DNA from: JBEIFW01 sp040382215
GTDB lineage: Bacteria; Actinomycetota; Acidimicrobiia; Acidimicrobiales; Ilumatobacteraceae
Length of the DNA: 5,658 nucleotides
Assembly (NCBI GenBank): GCA_040382215.1
Contig: JBEIFW010000207.1
Location: 1-5,658, forward strand
Direction of reading: 5' to 3'
Position numbers and translations under genes: made by a program. The notes beneath the pieces were generated by a model, which searched no databases, was not told the DNA's origin, and was given only the letters and a program-made list of their open reading frames with translations. This document shows, one piece after another, positions 1-5,658 of this stretch; within the stretch, counting starts at the first letter, position 1; every line of letters starts with the position of its first letter.

Positions 1-672
1 GGGCAACGCCCGAATCACTCGCGTTGCGCGCGCCCGGGCCGGGTCGGCGAGTCCGGCGTGGCCGTGCCGGGCCCCGCCACACGCTGCACCCGCACCGGGG
101 AGGGAGACCGTTGCGCCGGCCGCTTCGAGCACACGGAGGGTGGCGGCATGCACGTCACGCTGCCACGCGTCCATGACACAGCCCGTGAACAGCCAGACCG
201 GCATCGCTCCTGACCTCGGCGGGGCGGGCCGTAGCGGCGCAGCCCGTAGCGGCAAGCGAGGCAGGCCGACGCGCCGGGGCACGAGGCGGAGCCGTTGCGC
301 GAGCGCGAGCACCCGGGAACCGGCGACGAGCAACCGATGGTGGCCGAGACTCCGGTAGGCGAGCCGCTGCCAGCGCGGGGTGATCCGGCCGACGGCGGCG
401 AGGCTCTCCTTTGCTCCCTCGATGAGCCGGCCGTACGGGACGCCCGACGGGCACGCCGTCTCGCAGGCGCGGCACTGCACGCACGCCTCGAGGAATCCGA
501 CGGCCTCGTCGTCAGGCGGAGCGTCCTCCCAGTGGAGCAACCGCATAACGGCGATCCGGCCCCGCGGTGAGGCCGCCTCCTCCCCGCTGACCCGGTAGGT
601 CGGGCAGTGCGGCAGGCACAACCCGCAGCTCACGCAGCTCGCCAGTTCATCGTCGACGACGTGCAGCTTCAC
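1..672 (-). CDS. glcF: Glycolate oxidase iron-sulfur subunit GlcF, 3' end cut by window edge
   Basis: This is the electron-transfer subunit of a glycolate oxidase-type complex, expected to carry electrons from the FAD subunit to the membrane quinone pool. I read it from a GTG at 672 through base 1 with no stop, giving 224 residues; the family is about 400 long, so roughly half is missing. Two ferredoxin-type clusters are visible: C13-x2-C16-x2-C19-x3-C23-P and C64-x2-C67-x2-C70-x3-C74-P, the usual pair of [4Fe-4S] sites. After an Arg/Pro/Leu-rich linker (about 127-155) the first cysteine-rich CCG-type domain begins with FTGC (C165) and continues to ACGGARHGHAG (C198). The usual motif there is CCGALHxHAG, so the second Cys of the pair is Gly199 here. 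The start is set by a 4-bp GTGA overlap with the upstream glcE stop and a GAGGAG ribosome site. The family call is firm; glycolate rather than another 2-hydroxy acid as substrate is inferred from the glcDE neighbours. Confidence 0.9.
   Translation of the reverse strand, partial: MKLHVVDDELASCVSCGLCLPHCPTYRVSGEEAASPRGRIAVMRLLHWEDAPPDDEAVGFLEACVQCRACETACPSGVPYGRLIEGAKESLAAVGRITPRWQRLAYRSLGHHRLLVAGSRVLALAQRLRLVPRRVGLPRLPLRAAPLRPAPPRSGAMPVWLFTGCVMDAWQRDVHAATLRVLEAAGATVSLPGAGAACGGARHGHAGLADPARARATRVIRALP
229..253. repeat. Short in-frame direct repeat in the GlcF linker
   Basis: The 10-mer ccgtagcggc occurs at 229-238 and again at 244-253, a 15-bp offset that keeps the reading frame. On the coding (minus) strand it yields the tandem-like peptide PLRAA-PLRPA in the linker between the ferredoxin-like part and the first CCG domain of GlcF. 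It is probably slippage or chance in a low-complexity Pro/Arg linker, not a mobile or regulatory element. Confidence 0.45.
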
Positions 673-1568
673 GACACTCCTCGCACCAGGGGGTCGCGGC
701 CCGGGCTGAGCCGGCCGGTCGGATCGAACTGCTGCTTCAACCGGCGATTCAGCTCCCGCACCACCGGATCCACGGGCGGGGCCACCCAGGGACGGTCGAG
801 GTGCACAACGCCGACGCCACCCTCGGCGACGAACGCACCGTCGTAGGACGAGAAGCCGGCCACGGCGGCCGGCGGCACCGAGGCCCGGCCCCCGGCGGGC
901 AGCGCCGGCGGGCCGTCGATCTCCTCGAGCCCGTGGGCGCGCACCTCGCGTCCGACGTCGTCGGGATGCCCTTCGAGACACACCCAGGTCGTCGTGCCGT
1001 CCCAGAGCACGGCGCTCGGCCGGAACAGCGCCACCCGCAACGCATCCGGGTCGACGCCGGCCAGCGCCCGGAACCAGCCGTGGCGGGCCGGCAGGGGGCG
1101 TGTCCGCAGGATCACGTCCCCGAGCACGGCGAGCGTGCCGAGCGACCCGACCAGCAGACGGCACAGGTCGAAACCGCTCACGTTCTTCACCGTCGGGCCG
1201 CCGGCGCGCACCTCGGTCCCGTCCGCGAGCACGACGCACGCCTGCAGCAGGGGGTCACGCACCGGGCCGTGGCCGAGCCGGCACACGCCGCTGCGACCGA
1301 CCGCGAGCGCACCGCCCACGGTGCCGCCGGCCGGGAGCGCCACGCGCTGGCCCACCTCGGCCAGGGCCGCGGCGAGCTCGTCGACCGGCGTCCCGGCCCC
1401 GCAGTGCACGACCATCTCCTCGGGCTGGATCCGCACGATGCCGGCCGGGGCGCGCACCAGGCGGGCCTCCGGCGCGACGGCGCCGCCGACCGACCAGCGG
1501 CTCGTGAAGCCGGCCGGCGCCACCGGGCCCGGTTCGGCGAGCGCTTCGACCACGCTGCTCAGATCCAC
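669..1568 (-). CDS. glcE: Glycolate oxidase FAD-binding subunit GlcE
   Basis: This 299-residue FAD_binding_4-type (VAO/PCMH-fold) protein is the second flavin-binding subunit of the glycolate oxidase complex. It aligns from memory along the GlcE family: GIVRIQPEEMVVHCGAGTP (about 43-61) matches the conserved RGIV-DPTEL-AGTP block. PAGGTVGGALAVGRSG (79-94) matches the TVGG-glycine segment, and GPTVKNVSGFDLCRL (124-138) matches the GEVMKNVAGYDLSRL signature. FDPTGRLSPGR (281-291) is the usual C-terminal end. It is somewhat shorter than the E. coli protein (about 350), with a reduced N-terminus and an altered glycine/lysine loop (PAGFTSRW instead of a GGSK-like loop). The GTG start overlaps the end of glcD by 10 bp, and GGAGG sits 4 nt upstream. 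Its stop overlaps the glcF start. It is probably co-translated with both neighbours. Confidence 0.9.
   Translation of the reverse strand: MDLSSVVEALAEPGPVAPAGFTSRWSVGGAVAPEARLVRAPAGIVRIQPEEMVVHCGAGTPVDELAAALAEVGQRVALPAGGTVGGALAVGRSGVCRLGHGPVRDPLLQACVVLADGTEVRAGGPTVKNVSGFDLCRLLVGSLGTLAVLGDVILRTRPLPARHGWFRALAGVDPDALRVALFRPSAVLWDGTTTWVCLEGHPDDVGREVRAHGLEEIDGPPALPAGGRASVPPAAVAGFSSYDGAFVAEGGVGVVHLDRPWVAPPVDPVVRELNRRLKQQFDPTGRLSPGRDPLVRGVS
677..682 (-). promoter_or_regulatory. Ribosome binding site for glcF
   Basis: The minus strand reads GAGGAG followed by 4 nt (TGTC) and then the GTG start of glcF. The site lies inside the last codons of glcE. With the GTGA stop/start overlap, this supports translational coupling and fixes the glcF start at 672. 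Confidence 0.7.
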
Positions 1569-2989
1569 GCGCCCTCCGGCAGGGTGCCGGCGTGCACGTC
1601 GCCGCAGCGGGAGCCCTCGGGCAGCACCTTGTGCGGGTTGGCGACGCCGTGCGGGTCGAACGCGGCACGCAGCCGGGCCTGCGCCTCGAGATCCGCCGGG
1701 GAGAACAGCAGCGGCATCAGGTCGCGCTTTTCGAGACCGATGCCGTGCTCGCCCGACAACCCGCCGCCGGCGGCGACCGAAACCCGGACGATCTCGTCGC
1801 CGGCGGCGTGGACGCGGTCCATGATCCCGGGCTCGCGCTTGTCGAACACCAGCAGCGGATGCAGGTTGCCGTCACCGGCGTGGAAGACGTTCATCACGAT
1901 GAGTTCGTGGCGGTCGGCGATCTCGTACACCTGCTCGAGCACCTCCACCAGCCGAGCCCGCGGCACCACGGTGTCGTGGAGGTAGTAGTTCGGCTTGATT
2001 CGCGCGATCGCCCCGAACGCCGTCTTGCGCCCCTTCCAGATCGCCGCCCGCTCGGCCTCCGTCGCAGCCACCCGCACCGATCGGGCCCCGTGCGCCAGGC
2101 CGATCCGGCGCACCCGTTCCACCCCGTCGGCAACCGCAGCCGGCTGGCCGTCGACCTCCACGATCAGCACCGCTGCCGCGTCGAGCGGGAACCCGGCATG
2201 GACGTAGGACTCGACGGCGCGGGTGATCGGGGCGTCCATCATCTCGAGCGCAGCGGGTACGAGGCCGTCGGCGATCACCGCCGACACCGTGGCGGCACCG
2301 TCGCGCACCTCGCCGAAGTCGAGCAGCATCGTCGTCACCGTCGGCGGGTTCTGCACCAGGCGCACTGCGATGCGGGTGGCCACGCCGAGCATGCCCTCAC
2401 CGCCGACGAACGCACCGCGCAGGTCGTACCCGGCCGGCTCGGGATCTTCGCCGCCGAGGACGGCGACGGCTCCGTCGGGGAGCACGACCTCGACGGCGAG
2501 CACGTGCATCGACGTCACGCCCTCGGCCAGGCAGTGCGGGCCACCGGCGTTGGTGGCGACGTTGCCGCCGATCGAACACGACTGCTGGCTCGACGGGTCC
2601 GGCGCATAATGGAGCCCGAGCGGGCGGGTGTGGCGCGACAGGTCCAGGTTCAGCACCCCGGGCTCCACCCACGCAATGCGCTGCTCGGCATCGATCGACA
2701 GCACACGGTCCATGCGCGCCGTGACGATGACGACGGCGTCATCGAGCGGCACCGCTCCCCCGGCCAGACCGGTACCCGAACCCCGCGCCGTGAACGGCCG
2801 GCCGTGGCGGACCGCCGCCTGCACGCAAGCGACCACGTCCGCGGTGGACGACACGAGGCAGACCACGTGGGCCGAGCCGCTCATGTTCGACGCGTCTCGC
2901 CGGTAGAGGCTGAGCTCTGCGGCGCCGGTCCGCACCCGCTGCGAGCCGATCGCCTCGCGCAGTTCCTCTACGAGCAGGTCGGTGGCCAT
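1559..2989 (-). CDS. glcD: Glycolate oxidase FAD-linked catalytic subunit GlcD
   Basis: This is a FAD-linked 2-hydroxyacid dehydrogenase of the GlcD family, 476 residues (E. coli GlcD is about 499), expected to oxidise glycolate to glyoxylate. The N-terminal FAD_binding_4 domain shows ARGSGTGLAGG (68-78) and the flavin-binding stretch DPSSQQSCSIGGNVATNAGG (131-150). The C-terminal FAD-oxidase domain shows HAGDGNLHP (370-378) and SGEHGIG (412-418), which in related D-2-hydroxyacid dehydrogenases supply metal and substrate ligands, then NPHKVLP (451-457). The open frame continues upstream to 3736, but that part is antisense to the next gene and carries no family sequence. The ATG at 2989 begins MATDLLVEEL, is the only start codon of this frame in the divergent spacer, and gives normal length. 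It has no Shine-Dalgarno and appears leaderless. D-lactate or D-2-hydroxyglutarate specificity is possible for a lone GlcD-like protein, but glcE and glcF next door favour glycolate. Confidence 0.93.
   Translation of the reverse strand: MATDLLVEELREAIGSQRVRTGAAELSLYRRDASNMSGSAHVVCLVSSTADVVACVQAAVRHGRPFTARGSGTGLAGGAVPLDDAVVIVTARMDRVLSIDAEQRIAWVEPGVLNLDLSRHTRPLGLHYAPDPSSQQSCSIGGNVATNAGGPHCLAEGVTSMHVLAVEVVLPDGAVAVLGGEDPEPAGYDLRGAFVGGEGMLGVATRIAVRLVQNPPTVTTMLLDFGEVRDGAATVSAVIADGLVPAALEMMDAPITRAVESYVHAGFPLDAAAVLIVEVDGQPAAVADGVERVRRIGLAHGARSVRVAATEAERAAIWKGRKTAFGAIARIKPNYYLHDTVVPRARLVEVLEQVYEIADRHELIVMNVFHAGDGNLHPLLVFDKREPGIMDRVHAAGDEIVRVSVAAGGGLSGEHGIGLEKRDLMPLLFSPADLEAQARLRAAFDPHGVANPHKVLPEGSRCGDVHAGTLPEGAWI
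1573..1577 (-). promoter_or_regulatory. Ribosome binding site for glcE
   Basis: GGAGG on the minus strand lies 4 nt before the GTG at 1568, inside the last codons of glcD. This supports the GTG start of glcE even though it overlaps glcD by 10 bp, and points to coupled translation within the operon. Confidence 0.65.
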
Positions 2990-2997
2990 CGCCGCCG

Positions 2998-3003
2998 ACG
3001 CTA
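2998..3003 (-). promoter_or_regulatory. Putative -10 box of the glcDEF promoter (leaderless)
   Basis: TAGCGT on the minus strand fits TAnnnT and lies 8 nt before the ATG of glcD (spacer 2990-2997). That is the distance expected if transcription begins at or within a base of the start codon. No Shine-Dalgarno precedes this ATG, which agrees with a leaderless mRNA. No recognisable TTGACA-like -35 box is seen. The match is short, so the call is an inference. Confidence 0.45.
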
Positions 3004-3021
3004 CTGCCGCCCGCCGTCGCG

Positions 3022-3027
3022 TACGGT
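3022..3027 (+). promoter_or_regulatory. Putative -10 box of the cysteine-cluster gene (leaderless)
   Basis: TACGGT fits the actinobacterial TAnnnT -10 pattern and is followed by 7 nt (3028-3034) and then the GTG at 3035, placing the likely transcription start on the start codon itself. There is no Shine-Dalgarno. The box overlaps an alternative in-frame GTG at 3026, which argues against that codon as the start. No clear -35 box is visible. Confidence 0.5.
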
Positions 3028-3034
3028 GGCCCCC

Positions 3035-3772
3035 GTGCCCGACGACGTCCACGAGTGGCTCTCCTTCGACGATCCCGACGAGGACCGCACCTGGGTCTTC
3101 GACGTCACGTTTCTCACCTCGCGTTGGAGCTGCATCTACGGCGCCGGCTGCCAAGGGGTGCTCACCGGGCCGGCCGCCGAGCTCGCCCACGGATGCTGCA
3201 GCTACGGCGCCCACTTCGTCGACGACGACGACCTCGCCGAGACCACCGCGTTCGTCGAGCGCCTCACCGACGACACCTGGCAGTTCCGCCGCCGGGCCCG
3301 CCGTTCGGGCTGGCACACCGAGGGCGCCGACGGCGTCGTCGTCACGCGACTCGTCGATGGCGCCTGCATCTTCCTGAACCGCCCGGGGTTCGCCGCCGGC
3401 GCCGGCTGCGCACTGCACCAGGCTGCGCTCGCCGCCGCGGAGCGCCCGCTCGACTGGAAGCCCGACGTGTGCTGGCAGCTGCCGTTGCGGTTGAACGAGG
3501 AGATCGACGACTACGGGCACGCAACCTCGACGCTGCGCGAGTGGAAGCGTCGCGACTGGGGCCCGGGCGGCGGCGAGTTCCACTGGTGGTGCACCGAGGC
3601 CCCCGACGCGTTCGTGGACCACCGCCCGGTCTACGAGACCCTGCGGGACGAGATCGTCGAACTCGTCGGCGAAGGGCCCTACGCGCTGCTGGCCGAGCAG
3701 CTCCGGGCCCGGCCGACCCGCACCTGGCTCCCCCACCCGGCCGTGCGGGGCCGGCGGGAGCCGGTCGGCTGA
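3035..3772 (+). CDS. Uncharacterised cysteine-cluster protein (YkgJ/DUF3109-like)
   Basis: I do not recognise a named gene. The 245-residue product has no signal peptide or membrane segment and is probably cytoplasmic. Its eight cysteines fall in ordered groups: W31-S-C33-x5-C39, H52-G-C54-C55-S-Y, A110-C111-I-F-L, G124-C125-A-L-H128, D144-V-C146-W-Q-L-P-L-R, and W184-W-C186. The pattern C-IFL ... GCALH ... KPDVCWQLPLR resembles the C-xxL ... C-I ... RPxxCxxFP layout of YkgJ/DUF3109-type putative metal or Fe-S binding proteins, but this is from memory and unaligned. The N-terminus is acidic (DDVHEWLSFDDPDED) and the C-terminal tail is basic and Pro-rich. The start at GTG 3035 is favoured by a TACGGT box 7 nt upstream; GTG 3026 is the alternative and would add three residues. 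It is divergent from glcDEF and convergent with typA. A role in handling metal or clusters is speculation. Confidence 0.8.
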   Translation: MPDDVHEWLSFDDPDEDRTWVFDVTFLTSRWSCIYGAGCQGVLTGPAAELAHGCCSYGAHFVDDDDLAETTAFVERLTDDTWQFRRRARRSGWHTEGADGVVVTRLVDGACIFLNRPGFAAGAGCALHQAALAAAERPLDWKPDVCWQLPLRLNEEIDDYGHATSTLREWKRRDWGPGGGEFHWWCTEAPDAFVDHRPVYETLRDEIVELVGEGPYALLAEQLRARPTRTWLPHPAVRGRREPVG

Positions 3773-3790
3773 GAGCCGCTCAGCCCCCGG
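3761..3790. terminator. Hairpin spanning both convergent stop codons, possible bidirectional terminator
   Basis: GGCTGAG (3767-3773) and CTCAGCC (3779-3785) form a perfect 7-bp stem around a 5-nt loop (3774-3778). Outer CCGG arms at 3761-3764 and 3787-3790 could add 4 bp across a small internal loop. The TGA of the plus gene (3770-3772) and the TGA of typA (3780-3782 on the minus strand) sit symmetrically in the two arms. There is no T-tract on either side, so if it terminates it would be of the tail-less kind often proposed in high-GC actinobacteria. Confidence 0.5.
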
Positions 3791-5606
3791 CGCGCTTCGC
3801 GACGCGCCGACGGTCGGACTCGACGAGCAGCCGCTTGCGGATCCGCACCGACTTCGGCGTCACCTCGACGAGTTCGTCATCGGCGATGAACTCGATCGCG
3901 GTCTCCAACGTCTGGACGCGTGGGGCGGCGAGCTTGACCGCATCGTCGTGGGAGTGGGTGCGGATGTTGGTCTTTTCTTTCTCCCGCACGCAGTTCACGA
4001 CCATGTCGGTGCTGCGAGCGTTCTCTCCCACGACCATGCCCTCGTAGACCGCGGTGCCCGGCTCCACGAACAACTCCCCGCGCTGCTGCAGGTTGTCGAG
4101 CGCGTAGCCGGTCGTCGAGCCCGAGCGATCGGCGATCATCGCCCCGCCCGACCGGTGCGGCAGCTCTCCCGCCCACGGCGTCCAGCCGGCGTGGTGCTGG
4201 TGCAGCAGCGCCGTGCCCCGGGTGAGGGTGAGCAGCAGCGACCGGAACCCGATCAGGCCACGCGCCGGCGCCTCGAACGTGACGATGGTGCGCCCCGGAT
4301 CGCCCGGCCGAAGGTCGGTCACCCGGCCCTTGCGAGGGGCGATCGTCTGGGTGACGGTGCCGACGTGGTCGTCGGGAACGTCGCACGTTCCCCGCTCGAG
4401 CGGCTCGTGGCGGACCCCGTCGATGTCCCGGGTGATCACCTCGGGCCGGCTCACCTGGAGCTCGAAGCCCTCCCGGCGCATCGATTCGATGAGCACGGCG
4501 AGCTGCAGTTCGCCGCGCCCGGCGACCTCGATCACGTCGGGGGAATCGGTCGGCGCGAGCCGGATCGACACGTTGCCGAGCACCTCGCGCTCGAGTCGCT
4601 CGCGCAGGTGGCGGCTCGTCAGGTACTTGCCCTCGCGACCCGACAGCGGCGACGTGTTCACCCCGAACGTCATGGTGAGCACCGGCTCGTCGACACTCAA
4701 GCGGGGCAGCGCGACCGGTGTGATCGGGTCGGCGAGGGTGTCGCCCACCTCGACCTCGGGGAAACCGGCGAGGACGAACAGATCGCCGGCGACCACCTCA
4801 TCGAGCTCGACCCGGCCGATGCCTTCGAATCCCATCAGCTGGGTGAGGCGGCGGCGGACCACGGCGGGTTCACCGTCATCGGTGGTGCACAGGGCCACCG
4901 TGTCGCCCTTGCGCAACGCCCCGGCGAGCACCCGGCCCACGGCGAGACGACCGAGGTACTCCGACGCGTCGAGGTTCGTGACGATCGCCTGCAACGGCTC
5001 GTGGAGGTCGGCCTGCGGTGCGGGCACCGTCTCGACCAGCGTGTCGAGCAGCGCCGACAGGTCGTCGTCGGGACCTGGCATGCCGATGCCGCGCATCGAG
5101 CGACCCTCGCGAGCCACGCAGGACACGACGGGGAACTCCAGCTGCTCGGGGTCGTGGGCGAGGTCCATGAACAGCTGCTCGACCTCGTCGAGCACCTCGT
5201 CGGCTCGGGCGTCGGAACGGTCGACCTTGTTGATCACGACCACGGCCGGCAAGTTGCGCTCGAGGGCCTTGGACAGCACGTAGCGGGTCTGGGGCAGTGG
5301 CCCCTCGGCCGCATCGACGAGCAGCAGCACACCGTCGACGAGTGCCAGGGCCCGCTCGACCTCACCGCCGAAGTCGGCGTGGCCCGGGGTGTCGACGAGG
5401 TTGACCCGAAGGCCCCGCCAGCGGATCGAGGCCGCTTTGGCGAGGATCGTGATCCCTCGCTCGCGTTCCTGGTCCATCGAGTCGAGAACCCGGTCGGCGA
5501 TGACCTGGTTCGCGCGGAAGACCCCCGTGGTGCGCAAGAGCGCGTCGACGAGGGTGGTCTTGCCATGATCGACGTGCGCGATGATGGCGATATTACGCAG
5601 GGACAT
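3780..5606 (-). CDS. typA: Translational GTPase TypA/BipA
   Basis: TypA/BipA is a ribosome-binding GTPase related to EF-G and LepA, linked in other bacteria to ribosome assembly and stress or low-temperature growth. The product from the ATG at 5606 is 608 residues, essentially the E. coli length of 607. GTPase motifs are G1 AHVDHGKT (10-17), G2 region RERGITIL (48-55), G3 DTPGH (72-76) and G4 NKVD (126-129). At the G5 position the usual SA-type motif reads SCVAREG (162-168). Then come the EF-Tu-like domain 2 (about 203-290), EF-G III-like region with GRGELQLAVLIESMRREGFE (363-382), EF-G V-like region with PARGLIGFRS (447-456) and the BipA-specific C-terminus ending in EVTPKSVRIRKR (581-592). 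A GTG at 5642 would add 12 residues that do not look conserved. ATG 5606 has AAAGG 7 nt upstream and matches the family's usual beginning, LRNIAIIAHVDHG. It is convergent with the plus-strand gene, with a 7-bp gap. Confidence 0.96.
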   Translation of the reverse strand: MSLRNIAIIAHVDHGKTTLVDALLRTTGVFRANQVIADRVLDSMDQERERGITILAKAASIRWRGLRVNLVDTPGHADFGGEVERALALVDGVLLLVDAAEGPLPQTRYVLSKALERNLPAVVVINKVDRSDARADEVLDEVEQLFMDLAHDPEQLEFPVVSCVAREGRSMRGIGMPGPDDDLSALLDTLVETVPAPQADLHEPLQAIVTNLDASEYLGRLAVGRVLAGALRKGDTVALCTTDDGEPAVVRRRLTQLMGFEGIGRVELDEVVAGDLFVLAGFPEVEVGDTLADPITPVALPRLSVDEPVLTMTFGVNTSPLSGREGKYLTSRHLRERLEREVLGNVSIRLAPTDSPDVIEVAGRGELQLAVLIESMRREGFELQVSRPEVITRDIDGVRHEPLERGTCDVPDDHVGTVTQTIAPRKGRVTDLRPGDPGRTIVTFEAPARGLIGFRSLLLTLTRGTALLHQHHAGWTPWAGELPHRSGGAMIADRSGSTTGYALDNLQQRGELFVEPGTAVYEGMVVGENARSTDMVVNCVREKEKTNIRTHSHDDAVKLAAPRVQTLETAIEFIADDELVEVTPKSVRIRKRLLVESDRRRVAKRAGG

Positions 5607-5613
5607 TATCTTG

Positions 5614-5618
5614 CCTTT
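5614..5618 (-). promoter_or_regulatory. Ribosome binding site deciding the typA start
   Basis: AAAGG on the minus strand lies 7 nt before the ATG at 5606. The surrounding stretch, about 5590-5640, is clearly more AT-rich than the rest of the window, as expected for a 5' leader or promoter rather than coding sequence. This favours ATG 5606 over the in-frame GTG at 5642. Confidence 0.5.
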
Positions 5619-5658
5619 GGGAATAGGGGTGGTCAAAGCCACCGGATTGGGCGGGCCC

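Noticed and set aside
155..484. A minus-strand 109-residue open frame near the left edge
   Set aside because: It lies in a different frame from glcF. The frame with the two cysteine clusters runs uninterrupted from 672 to base 1.
801..1985. A 394-residue plus-strand open frame opposite glcE
   Set aside because: It is antisense to well-recognised glcE and glcD and rich in Arg, Ala, His and Pro, typical of a GC-rich shadow frame; there is no domain or ribosome site.
1592..3034. A 726-residue plus-strand open frame suggesting a longer version of the cysteine-cluster protein
   Set aside because: Its first 481 codons are the mirror of glcD in the opposite strand and have biased, low-complexity His/Arg/Val composition. 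The real product begins at GTG 3035, just after the TACGGT box.
1559..3736. A 725-residue open frame on the minus strand suggesting GlcD with a long N-terminal extra domain
   Set aside because: The part upstream of 2989 is antisense to the plus-strand cysteine-cluster gene and has no family sequence. It stays open because of high GC and matching codon phase. GlcD has normal length from ATG 2989.
4213..5283. A 356-residue plus-strand open frame inside typA
   Set aside because: It is Ser/Arg/Thr-rich shadow translation opposite a full-length, strongly conserved TypA.
5604..5635. A sigma70-like promoter for typA (TTGACC with GATAAT downstream on the minus strand)
   Set aside because: The spacing is about 20 nt and GATAAT includes the start codon's first bases, so transcription would begin inside the gene. 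The AT-rich stretch is noted but no promoter box is called.
5607..5642. A GTG at 5642 as the typA start, adding 12 residues
   Set aside because: The extra residues are not part of the usual family beginning, and ATG 5606 has a better-placed ribosome site and gives the family length.

Overview
The window is very GC-rich (about 70% by eye, with strong G/C preference at third codon positions). It looks like a chromosomal piece of a high-GC actinobacterium. The TAnnnT boxes 7-8 nt ahead of start codons that lack a Shine-Dalgarno fit Actinomycetota, and I would guess Acidimicrobiia or a relative, but no marker here fixes the class. There is no sign of mobile elements, CRISPR, tRNA or rRNA.

Layout, left to right. 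(1) Bases 1-2989, minus strand: a compact three-gene operon transcribed leftward, glcD - glcE - glcF. It encodes the FAD subunit, the FAD-binding accessory subunit and the iron-sulfur subunit of a glycolate oxidase-type complex. The genes overlap by 10 bp and 4 bp. glcF runs off the left edge, so only its first 224 codons are visible. (2) Bases 2990-3034: a 45-bp divergent spacer with a TAnnnT box for each direction and no convincing Shine-Dalgarno; both flanking genes appear leaderless. (3) Bases 3035-3772, plus strand: an uncharacterised 245-residue protein with eight cysteines in a layout reminiscent of YkgJ/DUF3109-type cysteine-cluster proteins. (4) Bases 3773-3779: a 7-bp convergent gap. 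Both stop codons lie inside the arms of one perfect 7-bp hairpin. (5) Bases 3780-5606, minus strand: a full-length translational GTPase of the TypA/BipA family, reading from its start near the right edge.

Function: GlcD, GlcE and GlcF together would oxidise glycolate (or a related 2-hydroxy acid) and pass electrons from FAD through Fe-S clusters to the quinone pool. The cysteine-cluster gene shares its promoter spacer with this operon but has no demonstrated link to it. TypA/BipA is a ribosome-associated housekeeping or stress GTPase and is probably unrelated to the neighbouring metabolism.

I see no clearly new multi-gene system. The points most worth checking are the 45-bp leaderless divergent promoter, the stop-codon hairpin between the convergent genes, the altered CCG motif in GlcF, and the unnamed cysteine-rich protein.
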